The notes beneath the pieces were generated by a model that did not search any database, was not told the origin of the DNA, and saw only the letters and a list, made by a program, of their open reading frames with translations. A program made the translations under genes and the position numbers. 64,000 nt of DNA from Rahnella variigena (GTDB lineage Bacteria; Pseudomonadota; Gammaproteobacteria; Enterobacterales; Enterobacteriaceae), in contig NZ_NSDJ01000001.1 of NCBI RefSeq assembly GCF_003610915.1, forward strand, positions 4,030,001 through 4,094,000, read 5' to 3'. Of this stretch, positions 56,462-64,000 are shown one piece after another (the stretch's first letter is position 1; each line of letters begins with the position of its first letter).

Positions 56462-57214
56462 TCACCCGGCTTTACTCCCGGTGACCCGGCAAACGTTGCC
56501 CGCGCAGTTGAAGATAAGCTTCGGTCGCCCGCCGTAGTCATTAATCCATGCCAGCATCGGTTTCTGTCCCAGCGTCGATGCCTTGATGTTCAACAAAGCA
56601 TCTGAACGAGGGGCAATCATCACCGGATCGAAGCCGGCAATCGGGGGGCTGTCCGAGTGTTCGTATGCCCCGGCCAGGGTCACGTAATAGGGGCCAGGAT
56701 TAATAACGCGGTATTTATCGCCTTCGCGCTTAAGCGTAATTTTTTCCTGCCACACGCTTTCGCCTTCGGATCTATTGATTTCAATGGATTCCGGCCGATA
56801 GAACAGCTTGATTCGCGTCTGCAGAGCAATCTGCAAAGTATTGGCTTTCGTGCTTTTGGGCGGGATTTCACGCAGATTAAAGTAAAATAGCGACTCTCTA
56901 TCCTGAGGCAGCGTGCTGGCATTCCCCATCAGCTGCAGTTTCACCTGGCCTTTTGCCAACGGCTCTACTCGCTGTAGCGGCGGAAGCGCGGTCAGAGGCT
57001 GGGTGATTTTGTTACCTTGCTCATCTTCTACCCATGCCTGAGCAAGATAGGGCAACATTTTATTCTGGTTGGTGATATTTAAACTGATCGATTTATTTGC
57101 ACCGTTAAAGACGGCACGCGTACGGTCAAGAGCAATGGCTGCCGTCGCGCTTTGGCTGATCAGTACGGCAATCAGGGTGGTGGAGGTCATCGTCAAATAA
57201 GAATAGTTTTTCAT
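56462..57214 (-). CDS. Periplasmic fimbrial chaperone (PapD/MrpD-like)
   Basis: 250 residues from the ATG at 57214 (a TTG one codon upstream is unlikely). A signal peptide precedes the first Ig-like domain with ALDRTRAVFNGANKSISL and the G1 strand region FYFNLREIPPKS. The invariant KLFYRPESI Arg/Lys binding zone follows. Two C-terminal cysteines (FNCAGNVCRV) form the disulfide seen in PapD-like members. Confidence 0.95.
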   Translation of the reverse strand: MKNYSYLTMTSTTLIAVLISQSATAAIALDRTRAVFNGANKSISLNITNQNKMLPYLAQAWVEDEQGNKITQPLTALPPLQRVEPLAKGQVKLQLMGNASTLPQDRESLFYFNLREIPPKSTKANTLQIALQTRIKLFYRPESIEINRSEGESVWQEKITLKREGDKYRVINPGPYYVTLAGAYEHSDSPPIAGFDPVMIAPRSDALLNIKASTLGQKPMLAWINDYGGRPKLIFNCAGNVCRVTGSKAG

Positions 57215-57302
57215 CAATTGAAACTCGCTTTGCAGGATGTCGCCGTGCCGTCTTGCGCGGCGACCGAATTGTCATTCACTCTTTTGCCTGATAGCAGGGG
57301 GC

Positions 57303-59819
57303 TTAAGCCCGTACGCTTTGGCACAGCAGCATTAGATTATCGGGGGCCGTGGGCAAGGGTTTCGGCAGACTCAGCTCGCACTGGGTTTTCCCATCCCATA
57401 CCACGCGCATCGATTCTCCGGCATTCATTCCGGTTAGCCAAACCTGGCCGCCATCGTTAACGATCCCAGCCTGATGACCGCCGAGCCCCATAACTACTGC
57501 ACCAAACGGGGGCGTAGTGCCGTCCGCAAGACGGATGGTGACCATCGCTTTTTCCCCGGCAATAACGCCGAAGCGACGCAGACCGATCGCGCCTTCGGTC
57601 AGGGTGCCCTGCACCACCGAGCGCGTAGCCTCAACATCATCCGCCAGCTTGTTGACGTCCACGCTAACGCTGCTTCGGTAGTAGCTGCTGATGTCCGACA
57701 CGACGGCTTTTCCAAACCGGTTAGTCTCGGTAACACCACCGTATCCCCGCACCGGAACGCCGCTGACGCCCGAGGTATCGACCATCATTCGCGTTCCCCC
57801 CATTGTGCTTACGCGGTGTAACGCAATGCCTTCCGTGGTGCCGGTTATGCCGCCCTGAGCAGAAAGGCCGACGGAGTGATAGCGGCTACCTTCGTAGCTG
57901 GTGTTGACGCTCATTTCCGCGTTATTCCCCTGATGGGTGAAGTAACCGCTGCCAACCGCATTGCCTCTGCTGCCCGCTCCGGCCTTGACCCGATAGCTGT
58001 TATTGCTATCGAGGCGTTCGAAATACCCCACCGTAGTGCTATTACCCGTGCTGCCCGCCTGGCTGTCGAAATTCAACGTGCTGCTGTTACCCCACGGCAA
58101 TGACAGGCTGAGATACATGCCGTCATCGCTAGTGTTGTTATAAAGCGTTCGATAGGCCGACAGGTTGAGGCTGACGTTTTTAAAACGCCAGGCATCGAAA
58201 TAGCGCGACAGGGAGAGGTTGTAACTATCGTTATCCGGGCGGTTCCAGTAGGTTTGGTGGCTATAGTTCGCATAGGCACTCAGGCCCAGACTACGGAACT
58301 GCTTGTTGAAAGCGATGGTATACAACTCTTTATTGTTGTTACCGACGATGCCGTGATAGCGCACGTTCAGATATTCGCTCATGCTCATAAAGTCGCGCTG
58401 AGAAAAGCGATAGCCCGCAAAGGTGACCTGGCTGTCGTATTCGTCAAAACGTTTGGAATAGCTAAGACGCCACGAGCTGCCCGTTTTGGTGTTGTCCCTT
58501 GGCAGTTCCGCATGGGACTGAGTGACGTCAAATGAAAGCGCCCCTAACGCCAGCAAATCGCGGCCAATCCCTGCCGCCAGCGCGTGATAGTCGTCGGCCA
58601 GCAAACTCCCGCCATACAATGACCATCCGTTATTCACCCCCCAAGAGAATTCGCCGGTGGCAAACCCCGGCCCTTGGCTATCGTGCCGGTAATCTGAAGG
58701 TTTACCGAAGGCGAGTTTGTATCGCACGCTGCCCGGGCGCGTAAGATAGGGAATGCTTGCCGTATCCACCTGAAAACTTTGCGAAGTGCCATCCTGCTCC
58801 TGAACCTTCACATCCAGAGTGCCCGAAACGGCGGTGTTCAAATCCTGAATCCGAAACGGCCCTGCGGCGACCGTGGTTTCATGGATAACCCGTCCCTGCT
58901 GGCTAACGGTCACTTTAGCGTTGGTTTTTGCCACGCCGACGACTTCCGGCGCGTAACCGCGCAGGTTTGGTGGCAGCATATTGTCATCAGACTCCATGCT
59001 GGTTCCGGTGTAGCGGAAACTGTCGAACATGCCGGAATTGAGGTAGTTCTCACCGAGCATCAGCTTCGATTTTAACGAGGGGATCGCCCGCCAGGCGTAG
59101 TAGCGGCTCCACTGCCAGTCACGCTGCGTGTTGTTCATGGAGCCACGGGTATGGTTGTACTGCCCCTGCCAGTCGGCGCGAAAACGCCAGGCACCCAGGT
59201 TAAACCCTGTGGTTCCGTTGCCGCTGAGCGACTGGACATCCCTGCGGCTCGCGCCGGTAAAACGCGACGACTGTCCGTTAAGGTTGTAATCAAAAATTCC
59301 CCCGGCAATACCGTCATCCCAGCGAGCGGGCGGATCCCAGTTGTCAGCGGTATATTCCAGATATGCCTGGGGAACATTCAGGTAGAGCGCGCTTTCGCCC
59401 AGAACTGCCCGCGCGCTTACCCCCGGCAGGCTCGCGTTATCCAGACATTGCCCGCTGTGCCACCACTTGAGATCGCGCAAAGCAGAAGCTTTTAAACCCA
59501 GTTGAGCAATGACCTGTGGCGTAAGGCACACTTGGCTGCCCTGAGGATCGTTATCCGGTTTAATAAACGCTAACGTTTGCTCCGGCAGCTCGGCTTTGTT
59601 CAGACGGATAACCATCTGATACTCACCCGGCATGATGTACCCTGCCTGAGAAAACTGGCTAAGGTCGATGTGTGAACGGTCACTAATATCCAGGACATCC
59701 GTGTTGAATTCTATTGCGTCTGCCGCGTATCCCTCTGCCCCCTGAAAAGCCAGCGTCACCATCAGCGCTACAGGACAACGGCGCAGCCATGCGCCGGCGT
59801 GATATAAAACCTGCCTCAT
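57303..59819 (-). CDS. Fimbrial outer-membrane usher (PapC/MrpC-like)
   Basis: 838 residues from the ATG at 59819, which overlaps the preceding stop (TGATG). Signal peptide, N-terminal domain (IEFNTDVLDISDRSHIDLSQF), 24-strand barrel with plug, and C-terminal domains are present. The family block GVSGVPVRGYGGVTETNRFGKAV and the closing cysteine pair (QCELSLPKP...LLCQ) are seen. It has no frame damage. Confidence 0.97.
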   Translation of the reverse strand: MRQVLYHAGAWLRRCPVALMVTLAFQGAEGYAADAIEFNTDVLDISDRSHIDLSQFSQAGYIMPGEYQMVIRLNKAELPEQTLAFIKPDNDPQGSQVCLTPQVIAQLGLKASALRDLKWWHSGQCLDNASLPGVSARAVLGESALYLNVPQAYLEYTADNWDPPARWDDGIAGGIFDYNLNGQSSRFTGASRRDVQSLSGNGTTGFNLGAWRFRADWQGQYNHTRGSMNNTQRDWQWSRYYAWRAIPSLKSKLMLGENYLNSGMFDSFRYTGTSMESDDNMLPPNLRGYAPEVVGVAKTNAKVTVSQQGRVIHETTVAAGPFRIQDLNTAVSGTLDVKVQEQDGTSQSFQVDTASIPYLTRPGSVRYKLAFGKPSDYRHDSQGPGFATGEFSWGVNNGWSLYGGSLLADDYHALAAGIGRDLLALGALSFDVTQSHAELPRDNTKTGSSWRLSYSKRFDEYDSQVTFAGYRFSQRDFMSMSEYLNVRYHGIVGNNNKELYTIAFNKQFRSLGLSAYANYSHQTYWNRPDNDSYNLSLSRYFDAWRFKNVSLNLSAYRTLYNNTSDDGMYLSLSLPWGNSSTLNFDSQAGSTGNSTTVGYFERLDSNNSYRVKAGAGSRGNAVGSGYFTHQGNNAEMSVNTSYEGSRYHSVGLSAQGGITGTTEGIALHRVSTMGGTRMMVDTSGVSGVPVRGYGGVTETNRFGKAVVSDISSYYRSSVSVDVNKLADDVEATRSVVQGTLTEGAIGLRRFGVIAGEKAMVTIRLADGTTPPFGAVVMGLGGHQAGIVNDGGQVWLTGMNAGESMRVVWDGKTQCELSLPKPLPTAPDNLMLLCQSVRA

Positions 59820-60376
59820 CAAAAGTAATCCAGTTTAAAACGCACGGTAGTGGAGTAAGCCCCGGCCCGTAGTTTTTGATGGTTGCCCACCAAACGTAGT
59901 GAGTAATCAAGGCGCATGGCACCGGGCTGCAGCAGGCCCGCCTGCGAAGCAATGCCGGGCTGCATACGGTTTCCTGTGGCATCAGAAATCTCTAACCCGA
60001 TACCTCGAGCGCCACCGTGGAGAGCAAACAGCTCGCCGTCGGTAACGGGACCATCAAAGGTCACCATGAAATGCGACCAGTCCTGCTGGTTAGGAATCAA
60101 CTGCTCAAAGGCGCAATTTTCCAGATGAATACTGAATGGCTTAGAAGGGCCACCACCGTCACGGATGACTTGTTCCAGTGGAATAGTCATCAGATCAATC
60201 ACCTGTTCCCGACTGGCCACGGCGATCGCGCAGGGTGTGTCGATGATCGAACCCTGCATGCTTACCTTTCCATGCCCCTGATCCGCCGCATTCTTCGCCA
60301 GCGCACCTGAGGAGGCCAGGCATAGCACAAGCCACACCAGCAGGGAGGGCACTACAAACGAAACACTGCTATTCAT
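59819..60376 (-). CDS. Fimbrial anchor/terminator subunit (PapH/MrpB-like)
   Basis: 185 residues with a signal peptide (to about GALA). The pilin domain has Cys in IDTPCAIAV and LENCAFEQL, then LDYSLRLVGNHQKLRAG, a segment typical of PapH-type subunits that end fibre growth. It is second in the operon, before the usher. Confidence 0.87.
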   Translation of the reverse strand: MNSSVSFVVPSLLVWLVLCLASSGALAKNAADQGHGKVSMQGSIIDTPCAIAVASREQVIDLMTIPLEQVIRDGGGPSKPFSIHLENCAFEQLIPNQQDWSHFMVTFDGPVTDGELFALHGGARGIGLEISDATGNRMQPGIASQAGLLQPGAMRLDYSLRLVGNHQKLRAGAYSTTVRFKLDYF

Positions 60377-60430
60377 AGGTATCTCACAAACGAAAACCGT
60401 ATAGAAAAACGCAGAAGGCCCGCTGTGTGC

Positions 60431-60967
60431 TTACTGATAGGCCAGAGTAAAATTGGCAACCGAGGTGAAGGAACCCGGCACGACCGTTGTGCTCCCGCCG
60501 TTTCCTTTGAGGTAGGCGGAGTAGGTCAGCGTGTTATCACCCTGCTGTGTTTTTGTCGCGGAACTGGCGGTGCCAAGAGGAATATTGGTGCCCTCATCGT
60601 TGGTAATGCCGATAGCCGCCCCGCTGGCGCTGCTTCCGACAATAGCCAGATAGCCGGGCTGAGCGCTGGATTCCGGTCCGGTAAAGGTAATGGTGACGGT
60701 TTTATCCGTAAGTCCCGAGAGGTCGCAGCTTTCCAGTTTGATATCAAACGGACGCGGGTTGGACTTTCCGCCGTTGAGCAGAGATTTATTGGAGATTTCG
60801 CCCAAATCGACGGTCTGCTCAATGGTTTCAGGGGTAATTGAACAAGGGGCATCAATAATACTGCCGGTAAACTTAACCGTGCCGTGTCCCTGATCGCTTG
60901 CCTGTGACTGGCCTGCCAGTACAGCAGCCCCCATACCAAAGGCCCAAACCAATTTGGTTAATTGCAT
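60431..60967 (-). CDS. Major fimbrial subunit (PapA/MrpA-like)
   Basis: 178 residues, first gene of the operon. A signal peptide ends near SQAS. The mature protein starts DQGHGTVKFTGSIIDAPC with the donor strand, and a second cysteine lies in KLESCDLSG. The C-terminus FTSVANFTLAYQ has the conserved penultimate tyrosine. The shared DQGHGxVxxxGSIIDxPC with the next gene shows common descent. No invertase or phase switch was seen upstream. Confidence 0.93.
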   Translation of the reverse strand: MQLTKLVWAFGMGAAVLAGQSQASDQGHGTVKFTGSIIDAPCSITPETIEQTVDLGEISNKSLLNGGKSNPRPFDIKLESCDLSGLTDKTVTITFTGPESSAQPGYLAIVGSSASGAAIGITNDEGTNIPLGTASSATKTQQGDNTLTYSAYLKGNGGSTTVVPGSFTSVANFTLAYQ

Positions 60968-61208
60968 TTACTCATTCCTTTATAAGTTTCTTACTAGCGT
61001 TATTCACAAGAAGCCTCGTTGCCACGACCACGCAACGGGAATTAACTAATTTACGTTAGTGATTTAAAAACTGATATCAAAAACCGCCTCAACTCCACCC
61101 ACAAGCGAAATATATAAAAAGCGTTTTTTAGAAGAAATTCTCTGGAGGGAGATATACGATTTAGCACATTGCTACATTATCTATTAAATCGACACTCGGA
61201 ACTACATC

Positions 61209-62417
61209 ATGTCTAATTCACTAAGCGTACGTGACCAAAATAGTTTTATTTCAGCCTATAAGAACTTACTTAATGACAGTGACAAACGCATTCATAAAGG
61301 CGATGTCAATACGCTGAACAGAATTCTCAATAAATGCGATAAAGTTGAGGTCGGCCAGCTGCTAATGACAAAAATGGAATCATGTCCAAAAGACCCTGTC
61401 GCGCTGAAAAATACTTTCAGTAATTTATTTGACAAGCTTGAAGCGCAGAATTCCAAAATGCATGATAAGAAAGAAGAGAAGCTTAAAAATATTCAACAGA
61501 AGCTTGCCCCGGTCGTGCAGGACATTCACAAAAATGAAATAAATGCTCACAATGCCAAAGTAAACGGTGAGATTAAAGGTCTTGCAGATGATCTCCAACT
61601 CATTTCAAGAAATGTTTCTCAGGAAAAAAATGAGATCGCCAAACTTAAGGAAAAAATTAACAAAGCTGATGTGCAGATTAAAAAACTGCATAATGAGATT
61701 AAACCTCTGGCCGATGCGCTAAAGAACACCTCCTCGGAAGACTTTGCGGTCAAAGATGCCAAGCGTTTAAAAGATACTGAAGCAAAAATCAGTAAACTCG
61801 AGGCCAAACAAAATGCCGAAATCAGTACATTAAATAAGAAAATTGCGGCGCATGAAAATAGCCGTGCGGTTTTACTCGATTTTGCAAGGAAACACGGTGT
61901 AAGCAGTGCCGAGCAGGATCTGAGAAAAGCTGAGAGCGGCGCTATTTATGATAATCGCGATACGGGCTTTGGCACCACCAGCTGGCGTGAACATCTGGGC
62001 AGCGATAAATATGCCATTAAGCACTTCGGTTACGATTTAAAAGAAGGCCGCCGTCAATATTCAGATCTCATTAAAGTGCCCAACCATAAGGGCAAACAGT
62101 GGCAGAAACTGATGCAGAACTTCGATGATGCGCCAAAAAACATCAGGGCTCTGCAAAGGGAAATATCGCAACTCAAGAATGAATATAAAAGTGATATTGG
62201 TCAGGTTAAGCTTGAGAACCGTCTTTCTGCCAAACAGGAGATTGAGCAGCGAATTAATTTTAAACAAGAAGCGATTCACTCCTTAGAAAAGAGCAAGGAA
62301 ATTGTATCAGGGGAAATTAAATCATGCCATGAGTATATATCTGTGCTAGAAGCCAAGAAGACTCCGCTCATAGCGAAAATGGACGAGCTTAAGTCCCAGA
62401 TAAAACAAGACAGCTAA
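61209..62417 (+). CDS. Coiled-coil protein of unknown function, candidate effector
   Basis: 402 residues without signal peptide or membrane segment. I do not recognise a family. Two long charged coiled-coil regions (about 75-225 and 310-400, e.g. LKEKINKADVQIKKLHNEIK) flank a short globular segment (about 230-300, DNRDTGFGTTSWREHLGSDKYAI). The Ser/Asn-rich start (MSNSLSVRDQNSF) is typical of type III substrates. It stands alone inside the island with its own terminator and reads away from the fimbrial operon. Secretion is a guess from context; an intracellular structural role is possible. Confidence 0.7.
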   Translation: MSNSLSVRDQNSFISAYKNLLNDSDKRIHKGDVNTLNRILNKCDKVEVGQLLMTKMESCPKDPVALKNTFSNLFDKLEAQNSKMHDKKEEKLKNIQQKLAPVVQDIHKNEINAHNAKVNGEIKGLADDLQLISRNVSQEKNEIAKLKEKINKADVQIKKLHNEIKPLADALKNTSSEDFAVKDAKRLKDTEAKISKLEAKQNAEISTLNKKIAAHENSRAVLLDFARKHGVSSAEQDLRKAESGAIYDNRDTGFGTTSWREHLGSDKYAIKHFGYDLKEGRRQYSDLIKVPNHKGKQWQKLMQNFDDAPKNIRALQREISQLKNEYKSDIGQVKLENRLSAKQEIEQRINFKQEAIHSLEKSKEIVSGEIKSCHEYISVLEAKKTPLIAKMDELKSQIKQDS

Positions 62418-62439
62418 GTCATTCTGTTTTCCTAAGGTA

Positions 62440-62466
62440 AAATCCACGCTCCGGCGTGGATTTCAT
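62440..62466 (+). terminator. Terminator of the coiled-coil gene
   Basis: AAATCCACG (62440-62448) pairs with CGTGGATTT (62455-62463) around CTCCGG, 22 bases after the stop. Nearly the same hairpin, loop included, lies after the LuxR-type gene at 23042. Confidence 0.82.
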
Positions 62467-62533
62467 CCCGATCACATAAATTCATCTACTAATAAGCTTC
62501 ATGATCATGCCCTCCTGCCCGCATTTAGATTGC

Positions 62534-62956
62534 TCATGTCTGGCACGCTGACCCACTATCAATCGCAATCCCAATAAGCTCATCAAATGAGTAACTTTTA
62601 CGCTTGGTGAAAATGTCATTCAGATAATGGTAGCGGTCCTCACGGCTAAGTTATGCCTCTCTATCGGCGCCAAAAAATCTACGCAGACAACGCTTAGAAA
62701 TAGCATATGCCCGGTATGAGCGTTGAGCATTGGAATACCCGGTTAGTTTGATAATGCCCTCGATTACCAGTGCCTTCATTGCCCGCTCATGTATTGGCCC
62801 GAGTTTCTTAAATAAGCCGGGAAGTTTCCCGCAGGTCACTCTGTCTAGTTCACGCGCCACGGCCTTTCTCATGATGGTATGTCTTGGTTCGCCTTCGGCA
62901 ATAATACCGCCGCAGGTAGTTTTATCCCGTATGAACAGATAGTAGCCTTTGGTCAT
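62534..62956 (-). pseudogene. PAAR-domain gene remnant
   Basis: From MTKGYYLFIRDKTTCGG (62956) the reading frame shows the start of a PAAR domain, the sharp tip of type VI secretion spikes, up to ARELDRVTCGK. After that the family's HGR...SSCPC end is replaced by diverged sequence. The frame stops at 62651-62653, but resumes in phase for 38 more codons (LSREDRYHYLNDIF) to 62534. It is best read as a decayed PAAR protein with a broken C-terminal extension. No other type VI gene is in the window. Confidence 0.65.
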
Positions 62957-63223
62957 GACGCCATTTCCCAGCACACTCTTACTGTTAACTCGAAGCTGTA
63001 CGTCATTTTCATGCCAATCCCTTTCTTTTATTATGGGTATTCCGGCATCATACTCGTGATTTCTCTTGAGCTAAATTATTTTAAATAAGGAAATATTTGA
63101 AGGAGTAATTCTGATAAAAATATTGGATAAATGCGCCTGGCTTACCATGCGGTTTTACAAATTATACTCCCGATGATAGACGCTAATATTTAATTTCCAT
63201 TTTCACTAAAATGATTAAATAAA

Positions 63224-63243
63224 CGATTCCTGAAGGGGACACC
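63224..63243 (+). other. Right attachment repeat of the argW island
   Basis: CGATTCCTGAAGGGGACACC matches the argW 3' end (19198-19217) at 19 of 20 positions, in the same orientation and without the rest of a tRNA. It defines the right edge of the island. Confidence 0.87.
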
Positions 63244-63381
63244 CTTTCACAGTTCACATAACGACATTAGATAAGACAATTAACTACTGATTAAATATCA
63301 GTATTGCCTGTGTGGGTATAAGGAGTAATCTCCTCGCCAATCATTCAGGTAGTACAACCATAACAGGGACAAAGTGCGATC

Positions 63382-63660
63382 ATGCGCTTACTGGGATCTT
63401 TGCTATTTGCAGTCAGTCTTTTATTAAACCCGGCAATTGCCAAACAGCACACGCAATCTTCCTCAACCGATAATGAGCTTATCGAGCAAGGAGATTATAC
63501 CAATTCAGACGGGCAGGAAATTCACCGGCCGGCGCATACAAAGTCGGGTAATGCTCCTGATGGCGCATCGGCTCAGTGCAGAGACGGAACCTACAGTTTC
63601 AGTGCTCATCGTCGAGGAACGTGCTCGCGACATGGTGGTGTGGCGGAATGGCTTAACTAA
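63382..63660 (+). CDS. Small secreted protein, DUF3761-like
   Basis: 92 residues with a clear signal peptide (MRLLGSLLFAVSLLLNPAIA). The short C-terminal domain ASAQCRDGTYSFSAHRRGTC-SRHGGVAEWL is the DUF3761 signature, which has two cysteines and the HGGVA motif. Function unknown. It lies just outside the right attachment repeat and is followed by a hairpin terminator. Confidence 0.8.
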   Translation: MRLLGSLLFAVSLLLNPAIAKQHTQSSSTDNELIEQGDYTNSDGQEIHRPAHTKSGNAPDGASAQCRDGTYSFSAHRRGTCSRHGGVAEWLN

Positions 63661-63663
63661 ATT

Positions 63664-63720
63664 AAAAGCCCGCAATTGGACTGACCCCATAAAGTTGGAC
63701 AGTTCATGTTAAGCGGGCTT
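63664..63720. terminator. Terminator stem with an IS-end-like loop
   Basis: AAGCCCGC (63666-63673) and GCGGGCTT (63713-63720) form a GC-rich stem shared by the DUF3761-like gene and the metQ-like gene. The unusually long 39-base loop contains TGGACTGACCCCATAAAGTT (63677 on), which resembles IS3-family terminal repeats. See the findings. Confidence 0.65.
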
Positions 63721-63753
63721 CTGAAAATAGCAGATTTTGTCATGCAAATATCA

Positions 63754-64000
63754 TCACCAGCCCGGAACCGCCCCGCCGTTAAAGATTTTCTCGGCTGCCT
63801 TCGCCACTTCAGGAGACTGATACGATTTCAGAAACTCCTGCACGTTTTCCGCATCTTTATTGTCCGGGCGTGAAACCAGAAGATTCACGTACGGCGAATT
63901 TTTATCTTCGATAAATACGCTGTCATGCACCGGCGATAATCCGGTTTGCTGGATATAGGTGGTACTGATAATGGCAACATCGACTTTCGGGTCGTCGAGC
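63754..64000 (-). CDS. metQ: MetQ/NlpA-family substrate-binding lipoprotein, C-terminal part
   Basis: The periplasmic binding lipoprotein of a D/L-methionine ABC importer. Only the last 81 codons are in the window, with the family C-terminus DVAIISTTYIQQTGL, DSVFIEDKNSPYVNLLVSR and the closing GGAVPGW. The beginning lies beyond 64000. Several paralogues (metQ, nlpA and relatives) share this end, so the exact gene is uncertain. Confidence 0.8.
   Translation of the reverse strand, partial: LDDPKVDVAIISTTYIQQTGLSPVHDSVFIEDKNSPYVNLLVSRPDNKDAENVQEFLKSYQSPEVAKAAEKIFNGGAVPGW

Noticed and set aside
60425..60841. 138-codon plus-strand frame opposite the major pilin gene
   Set aside because: Antisense shadow; the pilin on the reverse strand has signal peptide, cysteines and C-terminal motif.

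Overview
The window looks like the chromosome of an enterobacterium outside the Escherichia/Salmonella group, most likely Yersiniaceae (Rahnella/Ewingella/Serratia-like). This is inferred from the backbone gene order, three ERIC-type repeats and a ccm operon next to mlaA. No species can be fixed from sequence reading alone.

Backbone, 1 to 19218: aroC (cut by the window edge) and prmB, then smrB divergently; sixA; the anaerobic-type beta-oxidation pair fadI-fadJ; yfcZ; fadL; mlaA; a complete cytochrome c maturation set ccmABCDEFGHI with ccmH and ccmI as separate genes; the FNT-family transporter gene yfdC; and tRNA-Arg(CCT), argW. FadR-like operators precede both fadI and fadL. ERIC elements end exactly at the stop codons of sixA, yfcZ and ccmB, and the last one splits ccmB from ccmC.

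Island, 19198 to 63243: a 20-bp copy of the argW 3' end (19198-19217) recurs with one mismatch at 63224-63243. Between the two lies about 44 kb of horizontally acquired DNA. It starts with a P4-type integrase gene broken by a frameshift and a stop codon. Next come an AT-rich OspG/NleH-like kinase effector gene, a resolvase remnant and a LuxR-type regulator. A complete SPI-1/Mxi-Spa-class type III secretion system follows in two divergent blocks. The minus block reads invF-G-E-A-B-C-I-J, spaO-P-Q-R-S, sicA-sipB-C-D, an unknown 155-aa gene, sipA-like, iacP and a 299-aa putative effector. The plus block reads prgH-I-J-K, orgA-B-C, iagB. A decayed IS3 copy sits between iagB and its probable terminator. 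A ToxR-like membrane-anchored regulator, a nine-gene chaperone-usher fimbrial operon, a 402-aa coiled-coil protein gene and a decayed PAAR-domain gene complete the island.

Right flank, 63244 to 64000: a small DUF3761-like secreted protein gene, a terminator whose loop holds an IS-end-like sequence, and the 3' part of a metQ/nlpA-type gene.

The system as a whole: the needle complex, export apparatus, ATPase, gatekeeper, translocators and their chaperone are all present and intact. No hilA/hilC/hilD and no invH pilotin gene were seen. Candidate cargo includes the kinase, the sipA-like protein with an internal duplication, a 299-aa protein in the sptP position with a possible eukaryotic-type RhoGAP fold, the 155-aa protein and the coiled-coil protein. 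The last three are the least described parts of the window.
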